Source: JANYLB01 sp963837715 (GTDB lineage: Bacteria > Actinomycetota > Acidimicrobiia > IMCC26256 > JANYLB01). From it: a stretch of 64,000 nt of DNA. Where the stretch lies: assembly GCA_963837715.1 (NCBI GenBank), contig CAWIOF010000002.1, forward strand, positions 1,674,001 to 1,738,000, given 5' to 3'. Below, piece by piece: positions 54,881 to 62,816 of the stretch. A program made the translations under genes and the position numbers. The notes beneath the pieces were generated by a model. That model was not told the DNA's origin and made no database searches. It saw only the letters and a program-made list of their open reading frames with translations. Numbering within the stretch: the stretch's first letter is position 1; every line of letters starts with the position of its first letter.

Positions 54881-56070
54881 GTCAGATCGAGATCGAGCAT
54901 GCGGATCGCGTTGCCGCGCATGATCTTGTAGACCACGTCGTCGGGGAGACCCTCCATGTACTCCTCGGCGAGCTTCTTGGTGTCGGGCCAGGTCGAGTCG
55001 GTGTGGGGGTAGTCGGTCTCGAACGTGGTGTTGTCGACACCCACCCGACCGAGCGACTCGATGCCGTGGCGGTCGCGGAAGAAGCAGCCGAACACCTGGC
55101 GGTAGTAGTAGGTCGACGGGGGCTCGGGCACGATGTCTCGCACCCCACCCCAGGCGCGGTGCTCGCGCCACACGTCGTCGGCCCGTTCGAGGATGTACGG
55201 GATCCAGCCGATCTGGCCCTCGGAGTACGCGAGCTTCAACGTCGGGAACCGCACGAGCACGCCGGAGAACAGGAAGTCGGTGAGGCTGCTCATCGCGTTG
55301 CCGAAGCTCAGCGTCGCGGCCACCGCGACCGGCGCGTCGGCGGAGGTCGCCGGCATCCGGGAGCTCGAACCGATGTGCATGCACACGACGGTGCCGGTCT
55401 GCTCACAGGCGGCGAAGAACGGATCCCAGTACCCGGAGTGGATGCTCGGGAGTCCGAGGTGCGGGGGGATCTCGCTGAAGCAGACCGCCCGCACGCCCCG
55501 GGCCGCGTTGCGGCGCACCTCGGTTGCGGCGAGATCGGCGTCCCAGAGGGGGATGAGACACAACGGGATGAGTGCTCCGCCGCTGTCGCCGCACCACTCC
55601 TCCACCATCCAGTCGTTGTACGCGTAGACGCACGCCTCGGCGACCTCACGGTTGCTCGCCTCGAGGAACGTCTGACCGCAGAACCGCGGGAAGCTCGGGA
55701 ACGAGAGTGACGCCTCGACCCAGTTCATCTCCATGTCGGCGACGCGGGCGGCAGGCTCGTAGCAACCGGGGCGCATCTCGTCGTAGGTGATCGGCGACAT
55801 GGTCATGTCGTCGCGGTCGAAGCCGACGGCGGCGACGTGGCGCTTGTTGATGTAGACGAGATCCTCGTAGACCCAGCAGTCGGCCTTCGGGCCGTCGGGC
55901 TCGAACGTCTGCTCGTAGGCACCGCCGCCGATGTGGCGCATCGTGCCGATCCCCCGGCGTTCGACCCGGGGGCCGTCGGCCCGGAAGCGCTCCGGCAGCC
56001 AGGTCTGCCACAGGTGCGACGGCTCGACCACATGGTCGTCGACGCTCACGATCTTCGGGAGTTCGGCCAC
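54877..56070 (-). CDS. Amidohydrolase 2-family protein
   Basis: 397 residues. PKIVSVDDHVVEPSHLWQTWLPERF at the N-terminus (DDHxxE), GTVVCMHIGSSSRMP, and FETDYPHTDSTWPDTKKLAEEYM near the C-terminus carry the metal ligands. Similar to the protein at 39573 but clearly distinct. A perfect ATCTGAC-N5-GTCAGAT palindrome lies 12 nt upstream, so it is a candidate member of the TetR regulon. Confidence 0.85.
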   Translation of the reverse strand: MAELPKIVSVDDHVVEPSHLWQTWLPERFRADGPRVERRGIGTMRHIGGGAYEQTFEPDGPKADCWVYEDLVYINKRHVAAVGFDRDDMTMSPITYDEMRPGCYEPAARVADMEMNWVEASLSFPSFPRFCGQTFLEASNREVAEACVYAYNDWMVEEWCGDSGGALIPLCLIPLWDADLAATEVRRNAARGVRAVCFSEIPPHLGLPSIHSGYWDPFFAACEQTGTVVCMHIGSSSRMPATSADAPVAVAATLSFGNAMSSLTDFLFSGVLVRFPTLKLAYSEGQIGWIPYILERADDVWREHRAWGGVRDIVPEPPSTYYYRQVFGCFFRDRHGIESLGRVGVDNTTFETDYPHTDSTWPDTKKLAEEYMEGLPDDVVYKIMRGNAIRMLDLDLT

Positions 56071-56083
56071 GGTTGCTCCAGAT

Positions 56084-56098
56084 CTGACGGGTCGTCAG
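56084..56098. promoter_or_regulatory. Putative TetR operator CTGAC-GGGTC-GTCAG
   Basis: Extends to 7-bp perfect arms ATCTGAC/GTCAGAT (56082-56100). Same 15-mer as 17202-17216. It lies 14 nt upstream of the amidohydrolase start. Confidence 0.65.
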
Positions 56099-56115
56099 AT
56101 TCTATGCGGCCCCTG

Positions 56116-57690
56116 CTATCCGGCGCCGCACGAGAGGTCGGCCGGCGGGGGGTCGAGCGCCACGAGGTAGTCGGAGATCGAGACGTCGAGGCACGCGTTG
56201 CCGGAGCCGAACGAGGTGTGACCCTGGCCTTCGAACACCACGAGCCGGGCCGGCCCGCCGAGCTCGTCGACCAGCGCTTCCGACCAGCGGAGCGGTGTGA
56301 TCGGATCGAACCGCGTCCCGATCACCACGATCGGCGCAGCCGTGGGTGCCGACACCCGCGGGAGCGGTTCCGCGGTCGGGACCGGCCAGGAAGCGCATGG
56401 GAGACCGAGGCCGACGTTCGCGGCTCCGAAGCGCGGCGCCCGGGCTGCGGCCTGGGCCATCACGCCGGGATAGACATCGGGGCCACCGAGGCTCGGCCCG
56501 TCGAGGCACGAGATCGCGAGGAAGGCCGGCCACTCGGCCGAGTAGGTGCCATCGGGCTCGCGGGCCAGGTACGCGTCGAACAGGTCGAGCAGTCCACTGC
56601 CGTCGCCGTCGTGCGCACTCGCCAACGCGCGTTGCAGCTCGGGCCAGAAGCTCTGGCTGTAGAGCGCCGATGCCACCGCGATGTCGGTCTCCGCCGGCGT
56701 GACCAGTCGCTCCTGCCCGTCGTCGTCGACGCGCAACGGCTCGGCTTCGATGCGCGCGATCACGTCGGTGTAGATGCCCGACGGGTCGTCGTGGATCTCG
56801 CAGTCGTCGTCGCGGGAGCAGTCGGCGAAGAACTCGTCGAGTCCCCGTTCGAGGCCCTCGGCCTGCTGCGTCGCGATCTCCATCGCCGACAACGTCGGGT
56901 CGACGGCGCCGTCGAGCACCATCGCCCGCACGTGGTCGGGGTAGAGCGTCGCGTAGACGGCACCGAGCACCGTGCCGTACGAGAAGCCGAGGAAGCTGAT
57001 CTGGTCCTCACCGAGCGCGGCACGGATCCGTTCCATGTCGTGCACCGTCGCGAGCGTCGAGATGCTCTCGAGCAGCTCGGGCCCACTCCCCGCGGCGCAG
57101 TCCCGCGCGAACCGCGCACTCACGTCTTCCAGCGCCGACTCCTCCGCGGCATCGTCGGGCGACGTGTCGCCGGAGAAGAGGTAGTCGAGACGCGAGCCAC
57201 AATCGACCGGCGCGCTCTGACCCACTCCCCGCGGGTCCCACCCGATCACGTCGAACCGGTCGAGGACTGCGTCGGGGAGGAAGCTCCTCGCGGCCGCGGC
57301 GAGATCGACACCCGACGCGCCCGGGCCACCCGGGTTCACGAGCAGCGAGCCGATGCGTGCGCCGGGATCGCGGGCGGGCACGCGCAGGAGCGCGAGATCG
57401 ATCGTGTCGCCACTCGCGGAGTCGCCGGCCGAATCGTCGGTGCGCGGCACCGAGAGGACGCCGCACTCGTTGTCGCTCCCGTCGCCGCAGGGCGACCAAC
57501 TGATCCGCGAGGATGCGTCGCGGCCCGACGTCGTCGTCCCCCAGGTCGCGGTGACCGTTCCCTCGCTCCCCGTCGTGCTCGTGCAGGAGAGCAGGGTCCC
57601 CGACACGAGCAGGGCCGCCGCGACCGACAGCGCGGCCCGGACGGCGCGTGGTCGGCGGCGAACGGCGGGACCCATCCCCCACGTTGGCAC
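56116..57690 (-). CDS. Secreted alpha/beta-hydrolase, tripeptidyl-aminopeptidase type
   Basis: 524 residues. Signal peptide with lipobox-like LLSC (residue about 37), then WSPCGDGSDNECGVLSVP, SLLVNPGGPGASGVD, FDVIGWDPRGVGQSAPVDC, the nucleophile elbow FLGFSYGTVLGAVYATLYP (Ser near residue 235) and C-terminal TRFDPITPLRWSEALVDEL and GQGHTSFGSGNACLD with Asp and His. This is the order of Streptomyces SlpD/tripeptidyl aminopeptidase-like enzymes, anchored outside the cell. Divergent from the riboswitch. Confidence 0.85.
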   Translation of the reverse strand: MPTWGMGPAVRRRPRAVRAALSVAAALLVSGTLLSCTSTTGSEGTVTATWGTTTSGRDASSRISWSPCGDGSDNECGVLSVPRTDDSAGDSASGDTIDLALLRVPARDPGARIGSLLVNPGGPGASGVDLAAAARSFLPDAVLDRFDVIGWDPRGVGQSAPVDCGSRLDYLFSGDTSPDDAAEESALEDVSARFARDCAAGSGPELLESISTLATVHDMERIRAALGEDQISFLGFSYGTVLGAVYATLYPDHVRAMVLDGAVDPTLSAMEIATQQAEGLERGLDEFFADCSRDDDCEIHDDPSGIYTDVIARIEAEPLRVDDDGQERLVTPAETDIAVASALYSQSFWPELQRALASAHDGDGSGLLDLFDAYLAREPDGTYSAEWPAFLAISCLDGPSLGGPDVYPGVMAQAAARAPRFGAANVGLGLPCASWPVPTAEPLPRVSAPTAAPIVVIGTRFDPITPLRWSEALVDELGGPARLVVFEGQGHTSFGSGNACLDVSISDYLVALDPPPADLSCGAG

Positions 57691-57715
57691 ACGCCCGTGC
57701 CGGTTCCGGTGTCGC

Positions 57716-57840
57716 CTGCTAGTTTCGGAGCCGTTCGAGGACGGGGGAAGACCGGTGTGATTCCGGCGCTGACCCGCAACTGTGAACGCACGGGACCCGG
57801 TCGTCCGACCGGAGACGGTGCGTGAGCCAGATCACCCACC
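57716..57840 (+). ncRNA. Cobalamin (AdoCbl-type) riboswitch
   Basis: Conserved elements in the right order: GGGGGAAGACCGGTGTGA-TTCC (57744-57765), GCGCTGACCCGCAACTGTGA (57766-57785) and, after a variable hairpin, the B12-box-like AGCCAGATCACCCACC (57826-57841). About 90 nt separates it from the start at 57933. It should lower expression of that gene when cobalamin is plentiful. Confidence 0.85.
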
Positions 57841-57932
57841 TCGATCCGCCGGGGCCCGCCCGGCGCTCGTACCGTGCCGCACCTGCGGCCACTACCGAGC
57901 TCTCGAGGACCGGAGCTCACGGAGGAAATCAC

Positions 57933-58973
57933 ATGTTCCGTCAACGTTCGACGCGCGTCGTGCTCGGCGCGCTCTGTCTCGTCCTGGCGCTGAGTGCCTG
58001 CCGCTTCCAGGGGTACGGCAACGCACCCGTCGAGAGCAGCGCCGACAACGGTGTCGCCTGGCTGAAGACCCAGCAGCAGACCGACGGCGGGTTCGAGGTC
58101 GCCGGGTTCCCCGGTTTCGAGACCCCCGACGCGGTGCTGGCGATCGCCAGTGCGGCCCAGACCGAGTACTTCTGGGACAAGGTCGAGGCGCGGAATGCCG
58201 TGCTCGCGACCGTGAAGAACGGCAACACGCCGCTCCACTCCCTCGACGACTTCGCGCAGTCAGGGCTCGACGCCGGACAAGCCGCCAAGGTGATCGCGCT
58301 GGTCACGTCACCGCTCGGCGTGTCGAGCACGGCGTTCGATCCCGACGGCGACGGTGCACAGAACCTCCTCGCGACCGTCGACGCCGGGCTCCTGCCCAAT
58401 GGCTCCTACGGGCTGTTCAACGCGACGCTCTACGCGGTGATCGCCAAGAAGCTGTTGGGAACGACCGTCCCAGCTGCGACCGTGACGTACATCAAGGGCG
58501 CGCAACAGGCGAACGGCGCCTGGACCTTCAGCGGCTCACCTGCCGGCTCCGACCTCGACGTCGACACGACCGCGGCCGCGATCCAGGCCCTTGTCGTCGC
58601 CGGAGTCCCGGCCACCGACGCCGATCTGAACCAGGGGCTCGCGTTCCTGGCGAACCAGCAGCGGCCCAACGGCTCGTGGCGCTCGTTCGGTACCGACGAC
58701 CCGAACTCGACCTCGACCGCGGTCCTCGCGATCACGGCCGCCGGTTTCAACGTGGAGACACCCTGCTGGCGCAACACCGTCGCGCCCGGCCTGGCCGCCA
58801 ACCCGTACGGGAACCCGCTCAACTGGCTTCGCCTGAACCAGGACGCAAGCGGTCGGTTCGTGAGCCCGAACGACGCGTTCGGCGTGAACACCTTCGCCAC
58901 CAGCCAGGTGGTGCAGGCACTCCAGCGCAACTGGCTCCCTGCCGCGCCGCTCGCACCCAACTCCTGCACCTGA
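57933..58973 (+). CDS. Cobalamin-riboswitch-controlled alpha/alpha-toroid lipoprotein
   Basis: 346 residues; ATG 57933 has a GGAGGA ribosome site. Lipobox LALSAC (Cys23), then repeated prenyltransferase/squalene-oxidase-type units: NGVAWLKTQQQTDGGFE, DAVLAIASA, NATLYAVIAKKLLG, YIKGAQQANGAWTFSGSP, DVDTTAAAIQALVVAG, FLANQQRPNGSWRSFG, TSTAVLAITAAG and FATSQVVQALQ. This six-helix-pair toroid is the fold of intrinsic factor and transcobalamin. With the riboswitch in front, an extracytoplasmic cobalamin-binding or uptake role is the best guess; it is not an enzyme of terpene synthesis, since no DxDD or DxDDTA motif is seen. Confidence 0.7.
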   Translation: MFRQRSTRVVLGALCLVLALSACRFQGYGNAPVESSADNGVAWLKTQQQTDGGFEVAGFPGFETPDAVLAIASAAQTEYFWDKVEARNAVLATVKNGNTPLHSLDDFAQSGLDAGQAAKVIALVTSPLGVSSTAFDPDGDGAQNLLATVDAGLLPNGSYGLFNATLYAVIAKKLLGTTVPAATVTYIKGAQQANGAWTFSGSPAGSDLDVDTTAAAIQALVVAGVPATDADLNQGLAFLANQQRPNGSWRSFGTDDPNSTSTAVLAITAAGFNVETPCWRNTVAPGLAANPYGNPLNWLRLNQDASGRFVSPNDAFGVNTFATSQVVQALQRNWLPAAPLAPNSCT

Positions 58974-58992
58974 GCGCCGACGGGTTGCGTCG

Positions 58993-60084
58993 CTAGGTCG
59001 GGCAGTCGACCGGCTCGGTGAGCCCGAGCCGACCGGCCATCCACGGCAGAGAGTCGCGGAAGGCCTGGGCCCACACCGGAAACGTGTGCTCGCCGCCGGG
59101 GATCGTCACCGCACAGGTGGCGATCCCCGCGGCGCGCGCCAGAGGAACGAGCTCGTTCTGGGCCGCGAGCGGATCGGGATCGGCGCTCCCCACCTCGAAC
59201 CAGCCCCCGAGCTGCGGGTACCGGTTCGTGCGCAGCAACACGCCGGGCTCATGCTGGTCGAACTCCGCCTGGCTCCCGCCGAAGAGATCCCCCACCGTGG
59301 TGCCCACGGCGTTGGTGTCGCCCGAGCGGGGACCGAGCAAGCCGCTGTAGTCGGCGAACGTCGGGTAGACGTCGGGGTTGCGCAGCGAGAGCATCAGGGA
59401 GCACATGCCCCCTTCCGACAGGCCCGCGATCGCCCACTGCTGCGGCCTGGTCGCGGTGTGGAAGCGTCGCTCCACGAACGCGGGGACGTCGACGGTCAGG
59501 TACTGCTCGACGTTGCCGAGCTTGCCGTCGACGCACTCGGTGTCGTCGGTGATGGTGCCGTTCTCGTCGGCCATGACGACGATCGGTGCCTTCCCCCGAT
59601 GTTCCTTCGCGAACGCGTCAGAGGTGACGTCGGCGAACCCCGCCCGCGTCCAGTCGCTGGTCTGACTCGGTTCCCCGGGGAGGAGCACGATCACCGGCAG
59701 CTGCGGTCGGGGTCGTTCGAACCACGCGGGAGGGACGTACACCTGCGCGGGTCGGGCATCGAAGCCGGAGGTCTTCGCGGGGATCGCGATCTCCACGACC
59801 TTCCCCTTCGCGGGAACCCGCGACGAGTCGAGCGCGCCGACCGAGGCTTCGTCGGCGGCTCGGCGCCCCAGGAGGTCGTCGAGCGTCGGGTAGTAGTCGA
59901 AGTGGCGGTTCACCCAGCCCGCGACGTTGGCCGCGAGCAAGACGACCACGAGAAGACCGACGAGCACCTCACCCCACCAGTGGAGGCGACGCCGCTGCCA
60001 GATCGCGAGGCCCACGACGCCGACGGTGAGCACCGCCAGCCCCACGAGGATCGGCACGCCCACGATGGAGAGATCGGCGACCAC
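58993..60084 (-). CDS. Membrane-anchored esterase (mycolyltransferase/Est1-like fold)
   Basis: 363 residues from GTG 60084. N-terminal helices (SIVGVPILVGLAVLTVGVVGLAIW and VLVGLLVVVLLAANVAG) precede an alpha/beta-hydrolase domain: LPVIVLLPGEPSQTSDWTRAG, QWAIAGLSEGGMCSLMLSLRNPDVY (nucleophile elbow GLSEGG) and CAVTIPGGEHTFPVWAQAF with the catalytic His. This is the antigen-85/esterase-D-like family of actinobacteria. A longer reading to 60216 would run through dispersed repeat E, so the later start is preferred. Confidence 0.8.
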   Translation of the reverse strand: MVADLSIVGVPILVGLAVLTVGVVGLAIWQRRRLHWWGEVLVGLLVVVLLAANVAGWVNRHFDYYPTLDDLLGRRAADEASVGALDSSRVPAKGKVVEIAIPAKTSGFDARPAQVYVPPAWFERPRPQLPVIVLLPGEPSQTSDWTRAGFADVTSDAFAKEHRGKAPIVVMADENGTITDDTECVDGKLGNVEQYLTVDVPAFVERRFHTATRPQQWAIAGLSEGGMCSLMLSLRNPDVYPTFADYSGLLGPRSGDTNAVGTTVGDLFGGSQAEFDQHEPGVLLRTNRYPQLGGWFEVGSADPDPLAAQNELVPLARAAGIATCAVTIPGGEHTFPVWAQAFRDSLPWMAGRLGLTEPVDCPT

Positions 60085-60090
60085 CCTGAC

Positions 60091-60169
60091 GGTCGGATCC
60101 GCTGCGGAGGCTCGACCGCCCACCAACTCACCTCCTCCAGCGCCGCTCCGCCTGCTCCGCTTCTCCTCG
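60091..60169 (+). repeat. Dispersed ~80-nt repeat, copy E
   Basis: Begins GGTCGGATCCGCTGCG, then GGCTCGACCGCCCACC, ends CCTGCTCCGCTTCTCC. It fills the divergent gap between the esterase and the EamA-type gene. Confidence 0.7.
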
Positions 60170-60194
60170 AGCCGACGGAGCGTAACGTGCGTCG

Positions 60195-61112
60195 ATGACG
60201 TGGGCCGCCATCGCACTCGCGCTCGTCGCGGCGTTCCTCTTCGCGCTGGCGTCGGTCGCGCAGCAACGGGAAGCCGCGAACACCGGGGAGCACGGGCTCC
60301 GGCTCTTCCAGAAGCTGCTCCGGAACCCGCGGTGGTGGGCCGGGGTGGGTGGCGACACCGGCGGCTACATCGCCCAGGCCGCCGCGCTCGGTCTCGGTTC
60401 GATCCTCCTGGTGCAACCGGTGCTCGTCACGACCCTGTTGTTCGCGCTCCCCCTGTCGGCCCGGTGGAACCACCGCTCGATCTCGCGCAGCGAGCTCTGG
60501 TGGGCCACCGCGCTGATCATCGCCATCGCGGTCTTCGTGGTGGCCGGTGACCCCGACGGTGGTGTCGACGTAGCACCGTTCCGCGACTGGCTCCCCTCGC
60601 TCGTCGTGATCGGCGTGCTCGTCGCGATCTCGACTGCGGTCATCCTCACCCGCCCCGGCCGCCCGCGCGCGCTCGCGCTCGCGGTCTCGACCGGTCTGCT
60701 CTACGGGCTCACCAGCGCGCTCACCAAGTCGGTCATGAAGCTGTTCGCCGACGGGCTCGAGCCGCTGCTCACGTCGTGGGAGACCTACGTGCTCGTGGTG
60801 GTCGCGATCACCGGGACCGCCCTGCAGCAGATGGCGTTCCAGGCCGGGTCGCTCGAGATCTCACTCCCGGCGGTCACGGTCCTCGATCCGGTCGTCGCGG
60901 GTCTGCTCGGGATCCTCGCCCTGCACGAGGGCGTGCGCGCCGACGGACCCGAGTGGGGATTGATCGGGATCAGCGTGCTGGTGATGGTGATCGGGACGGC
61001 TGCTCTGGCCCGTGCCGGCGTTCCCACGCCGCCCACAGGAACGGAGGGAGACACAGGGCCACCGTCGCCGCCCCCAACAACGACACGTACACCACCGGGT
61101 CCCCCGTCTTGA
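60195..61112 (+). CDS. EamA/DMT-type multi-pass transporter
   Basis: 305 residues with about nine or ten hydrophobic helices (AIALALVAAFLFALASVAQQ, LGLGSILLVQPVLVTTLLFALPLSA, ELWWATALIIAIAVFVVAG, LALAVSTGLLYGLTSALTKS, EISLPAVTVLDPVVAGLLGILALHEG). This is the DMT-superfamily pattern. The last ~45 codons overlap the convergent permease gene by 143 nt, unusual for two real genes; the proline-rich tail PTPPTGTEGDTGPPSPPP is probably extra read-through sequence. Confidence 0.75.
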   Translation: MTWAAIALALVAAFLFALASVAQQREAANTGEHGLRLFQKLLRNPRWWAGVGGDTGGYIAQAAALGLGSILLVQPVLVTTLLFALPLSARWNHRSISRSELWWATALIIAIAVFVVAGDPDGGVDVAPFRDWLPSLVVIGVLVAISTAVILTRPGRPRALALAVSTGLLYGLTSALTKSVMKLFADGLEPLLTSWETYVLVVVAITGTALQQMAFQAGSLEISLPAVTVLDPVVAGLLGILALHEGVRADGPEWGLIGISVLVMVIGTAALARAGVPTPPTGTEGDTGPPSPPPTTTRTPPGPPS

Positions 61113-62406
61113 GCTGATCGGGCGGCACGAAGCCGAGGATCAGCGTTCCGACGCACCCGATGAACCCGGCTCCGGCGATGAGCCACACTCCGGGGATCCC
61201 TCCGGGGATGCGGTACGGGCGGGCGGTGTCGGCCTGGGTGTACCGCAGGCGAATCACGGACGCGAACATCAACGCGTACATGACCGCGATGATCTGCGCG
61301 GTCACGGCCGAGAGCATCCAGTAGCTCGTGCTGACGCTCGGCACGAGCAGGAACAGCAACGAGAAGATCGTCCCGCCGATCCCCTGCACGATGAGCAACT
61401 CGACGGGGACGTCGCGGTCGTTGGTCCGACCGAGCCGGCGCGGGGCACCACCGTCGCGTGCGACCGCGCCGACTCCCTTGGCCGGACCGAGGATCCACGG
61501 GCTGAGGTGGGCGATCCCGCCGAGCGAGACGACCAGGGCGAGCGGCTTCAGCAACCAGCCGACTCCCAGCTGGTCGAGCGCGCGCTGGAACAGCTCCATC
61601 GTGCCGGAGACGAGGCTCAACTCCTTCGCGGGGATGATGATCGCGAGGAACAGGGAGCCGAGGACCGAGAACGCCACGATGATCGCGACCGACAGGAAGA
61701 TCGCGCGCGGCACCGACTTGGCCGGGTCGCGGGTCTCCTTGGCGTGGAAGCCGGCCATCTCCATCCCCGTGAACAGCAGGATGATCCCGCCGAGGAACGC
61801 GAGGTTCCCGAACGAGATGTCGGGCATCAACGCGCCGGTCGAGAACGGGATCTGCGAGGGGTTGCCGTCGGCGAGCCACGCGATGCCGAGGATGACCACG
61901 AGGATCGCGGGGAAGATCGAACCGAGCACCGTGCCGATGCCGCTCACCATCGCCGACGACTTCACGCCCCGCATGTTGAGCGCTGTGGTCCCCCAGAAGA
62001 ACGCGAGCATCACGGTCACCAGGTAGAACTTGTTGTTCGCGAGCGCCGGGTTGAACACGTAGGCCAACGACGCGGCCATGAACGAGAGCACGGTCGGGAA
62101 CCACGGGATGTTCTCCGCGTAGTCGCACCAGACGGCGAGGAAACCGGTCCGTCCGCCGAAGGCCTCCCGCACCCACGCGTAGATGCCACCGTCTTCGGGC
62201 CATCCGGTGCCGAGCTCTGCTGCCGCCATCGAGACCGGGATCAGGAAGATCAGGATGGAGAACAGGAACAGCACGAGCATCGACCAGCCGTAGTTCGCCA
62301 TCATCGGCAGGTTGCGAACACTCACGACCGCGGCCATGTCGATGGCGACCAGGCCGAGGACCCCCAACCCGGCGAGCTTCTTCTTGCTCGCTCTCGTCGC
62401 GCTCAC
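60970..62406 (-). CDS. APC-superfamily amino-acid permease
   Basis: 478 residues, about twelve helices. The first conserved block is KKLAGLGVLGLVAIDMAAVVSVRNLPMMANYGWSM, then PEDGGIYAWVREAFGGRTGFLAVW, FTGMEMAGFHAKETRDPAKSVPRAIFLS and a C-terminal RYTQADTARPYRIPGG, all typical of glutamate:GABA antiporter-like permeases. GTG 62406 overlaps the stop of the small lipoprotein gene (GTGA). Confidence 0.85.
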   Translation of the reverse strand: MSATRASKKKLAGLGVLGLVAIDMAAVVSVRNLPMMANYGWSMLVLFLFSILIFLIPVSMAAAELGTGWPEDGGIYAWVREAFGGRTGFLAVWCDYAENIPWFPTVLSFMAASLAYVFNPALANNKFYLVTVMLAFFWGTTALNMRGVKSSAMVSGIGTVLGSIFPAILVVILGIAWLADGNPSQIPFSTGALMPDISFGNLAFLGGIILLFTGMEMAGFHAKETRDPAKSVPRAIFLSVAIIVAFSVLGSLFLAIIIPAKELSLVSGTMELFQRALDQLGVGWLLKPLALVVSLGGIAHLSPWILGPAKGVGAVARDGGAPRRLGRTNDRDVPVELLIVQGIGGTIFSLLFLLVPSVSTSYWMLSAVTAQIIAVMYALMFASVIRLRYTQADTARPYRIPGGIPGVWLIAGAGFIGCVGTLILGFVPPDQLKTGDPVVYVSLLGAATVALCLPPFLWAAWERRHGPEQPSRSPSPAR

Positions 62407-62816
62407 TTGGCGCCCGCGGCGTCGAGGGCGTCGGTGAGGCGTTCCATCACGTCGTCGTTGCGTGCGCCGTTCGCGAACAGCGTGTACGGACCGAACGTCC
62501 ACACCACCCCGTCGCTGCGCGGCCGGGTCAACGCCTCGAACTGGCGCGCCGCACCGTCGCGGGCGTCGACGTTGTCGAATCTGTCGACGGTCACGCGGAC
62601 CCGTTCGCCCGCGCAGTCGATCGCCACGGCGTAGATCCGGGTGTCGATCGCCTCGTTCGCGAGTCCGTCGGGCCGGCGCGTCTCCGAGCAGATCTCGAGG
62701 TCACCGGTGCGCAACGCGGTCCGGACGTCGGCGAGGCGTTGGTCGCCGAAGTCGGCCCGACCGGCTCCACACGCCGCGGCCGCAACGACCACGAGCGCGA
62801 GGGCAACCAGTCTCAC
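62403..62816 (-). CDS. Small secreted lipoprotein of unknown function
   Basis: 137 residues from GTG 62816: signal VRLVALALVVVAAAACGAG with a lipobox AAAC (Cys near 16), then a small domain with two more cysteines (LEICSETRR, VAIDCAGERVRV). No family recognised. Overlaps both neighbours (GTGA), linking it in one operon with the MprF-like gene and the permease. Confidence 0.65.
   Translation of the reverse strand: MRLVALALVVVAAAACGAGRADFGDQRLADVRTALRTGDLEICSETRRPDGLANEAIDTRIYAVAIDCAGERVRVTVDRFDNVDARDGAARQFEALTRPRSDGVVWTFGPYTLFANGARNDDVMERLTDALDAAGAK

Noticed and set aside
57933..58973. Terpene cyclase or prenyltransferase enzyme
   Set aside because: The toroid repeats are present but the DxDD/DxDDTA-type catalytic motifs are absent, and it is a lipoprotein behind a cobalamin riboswitch.
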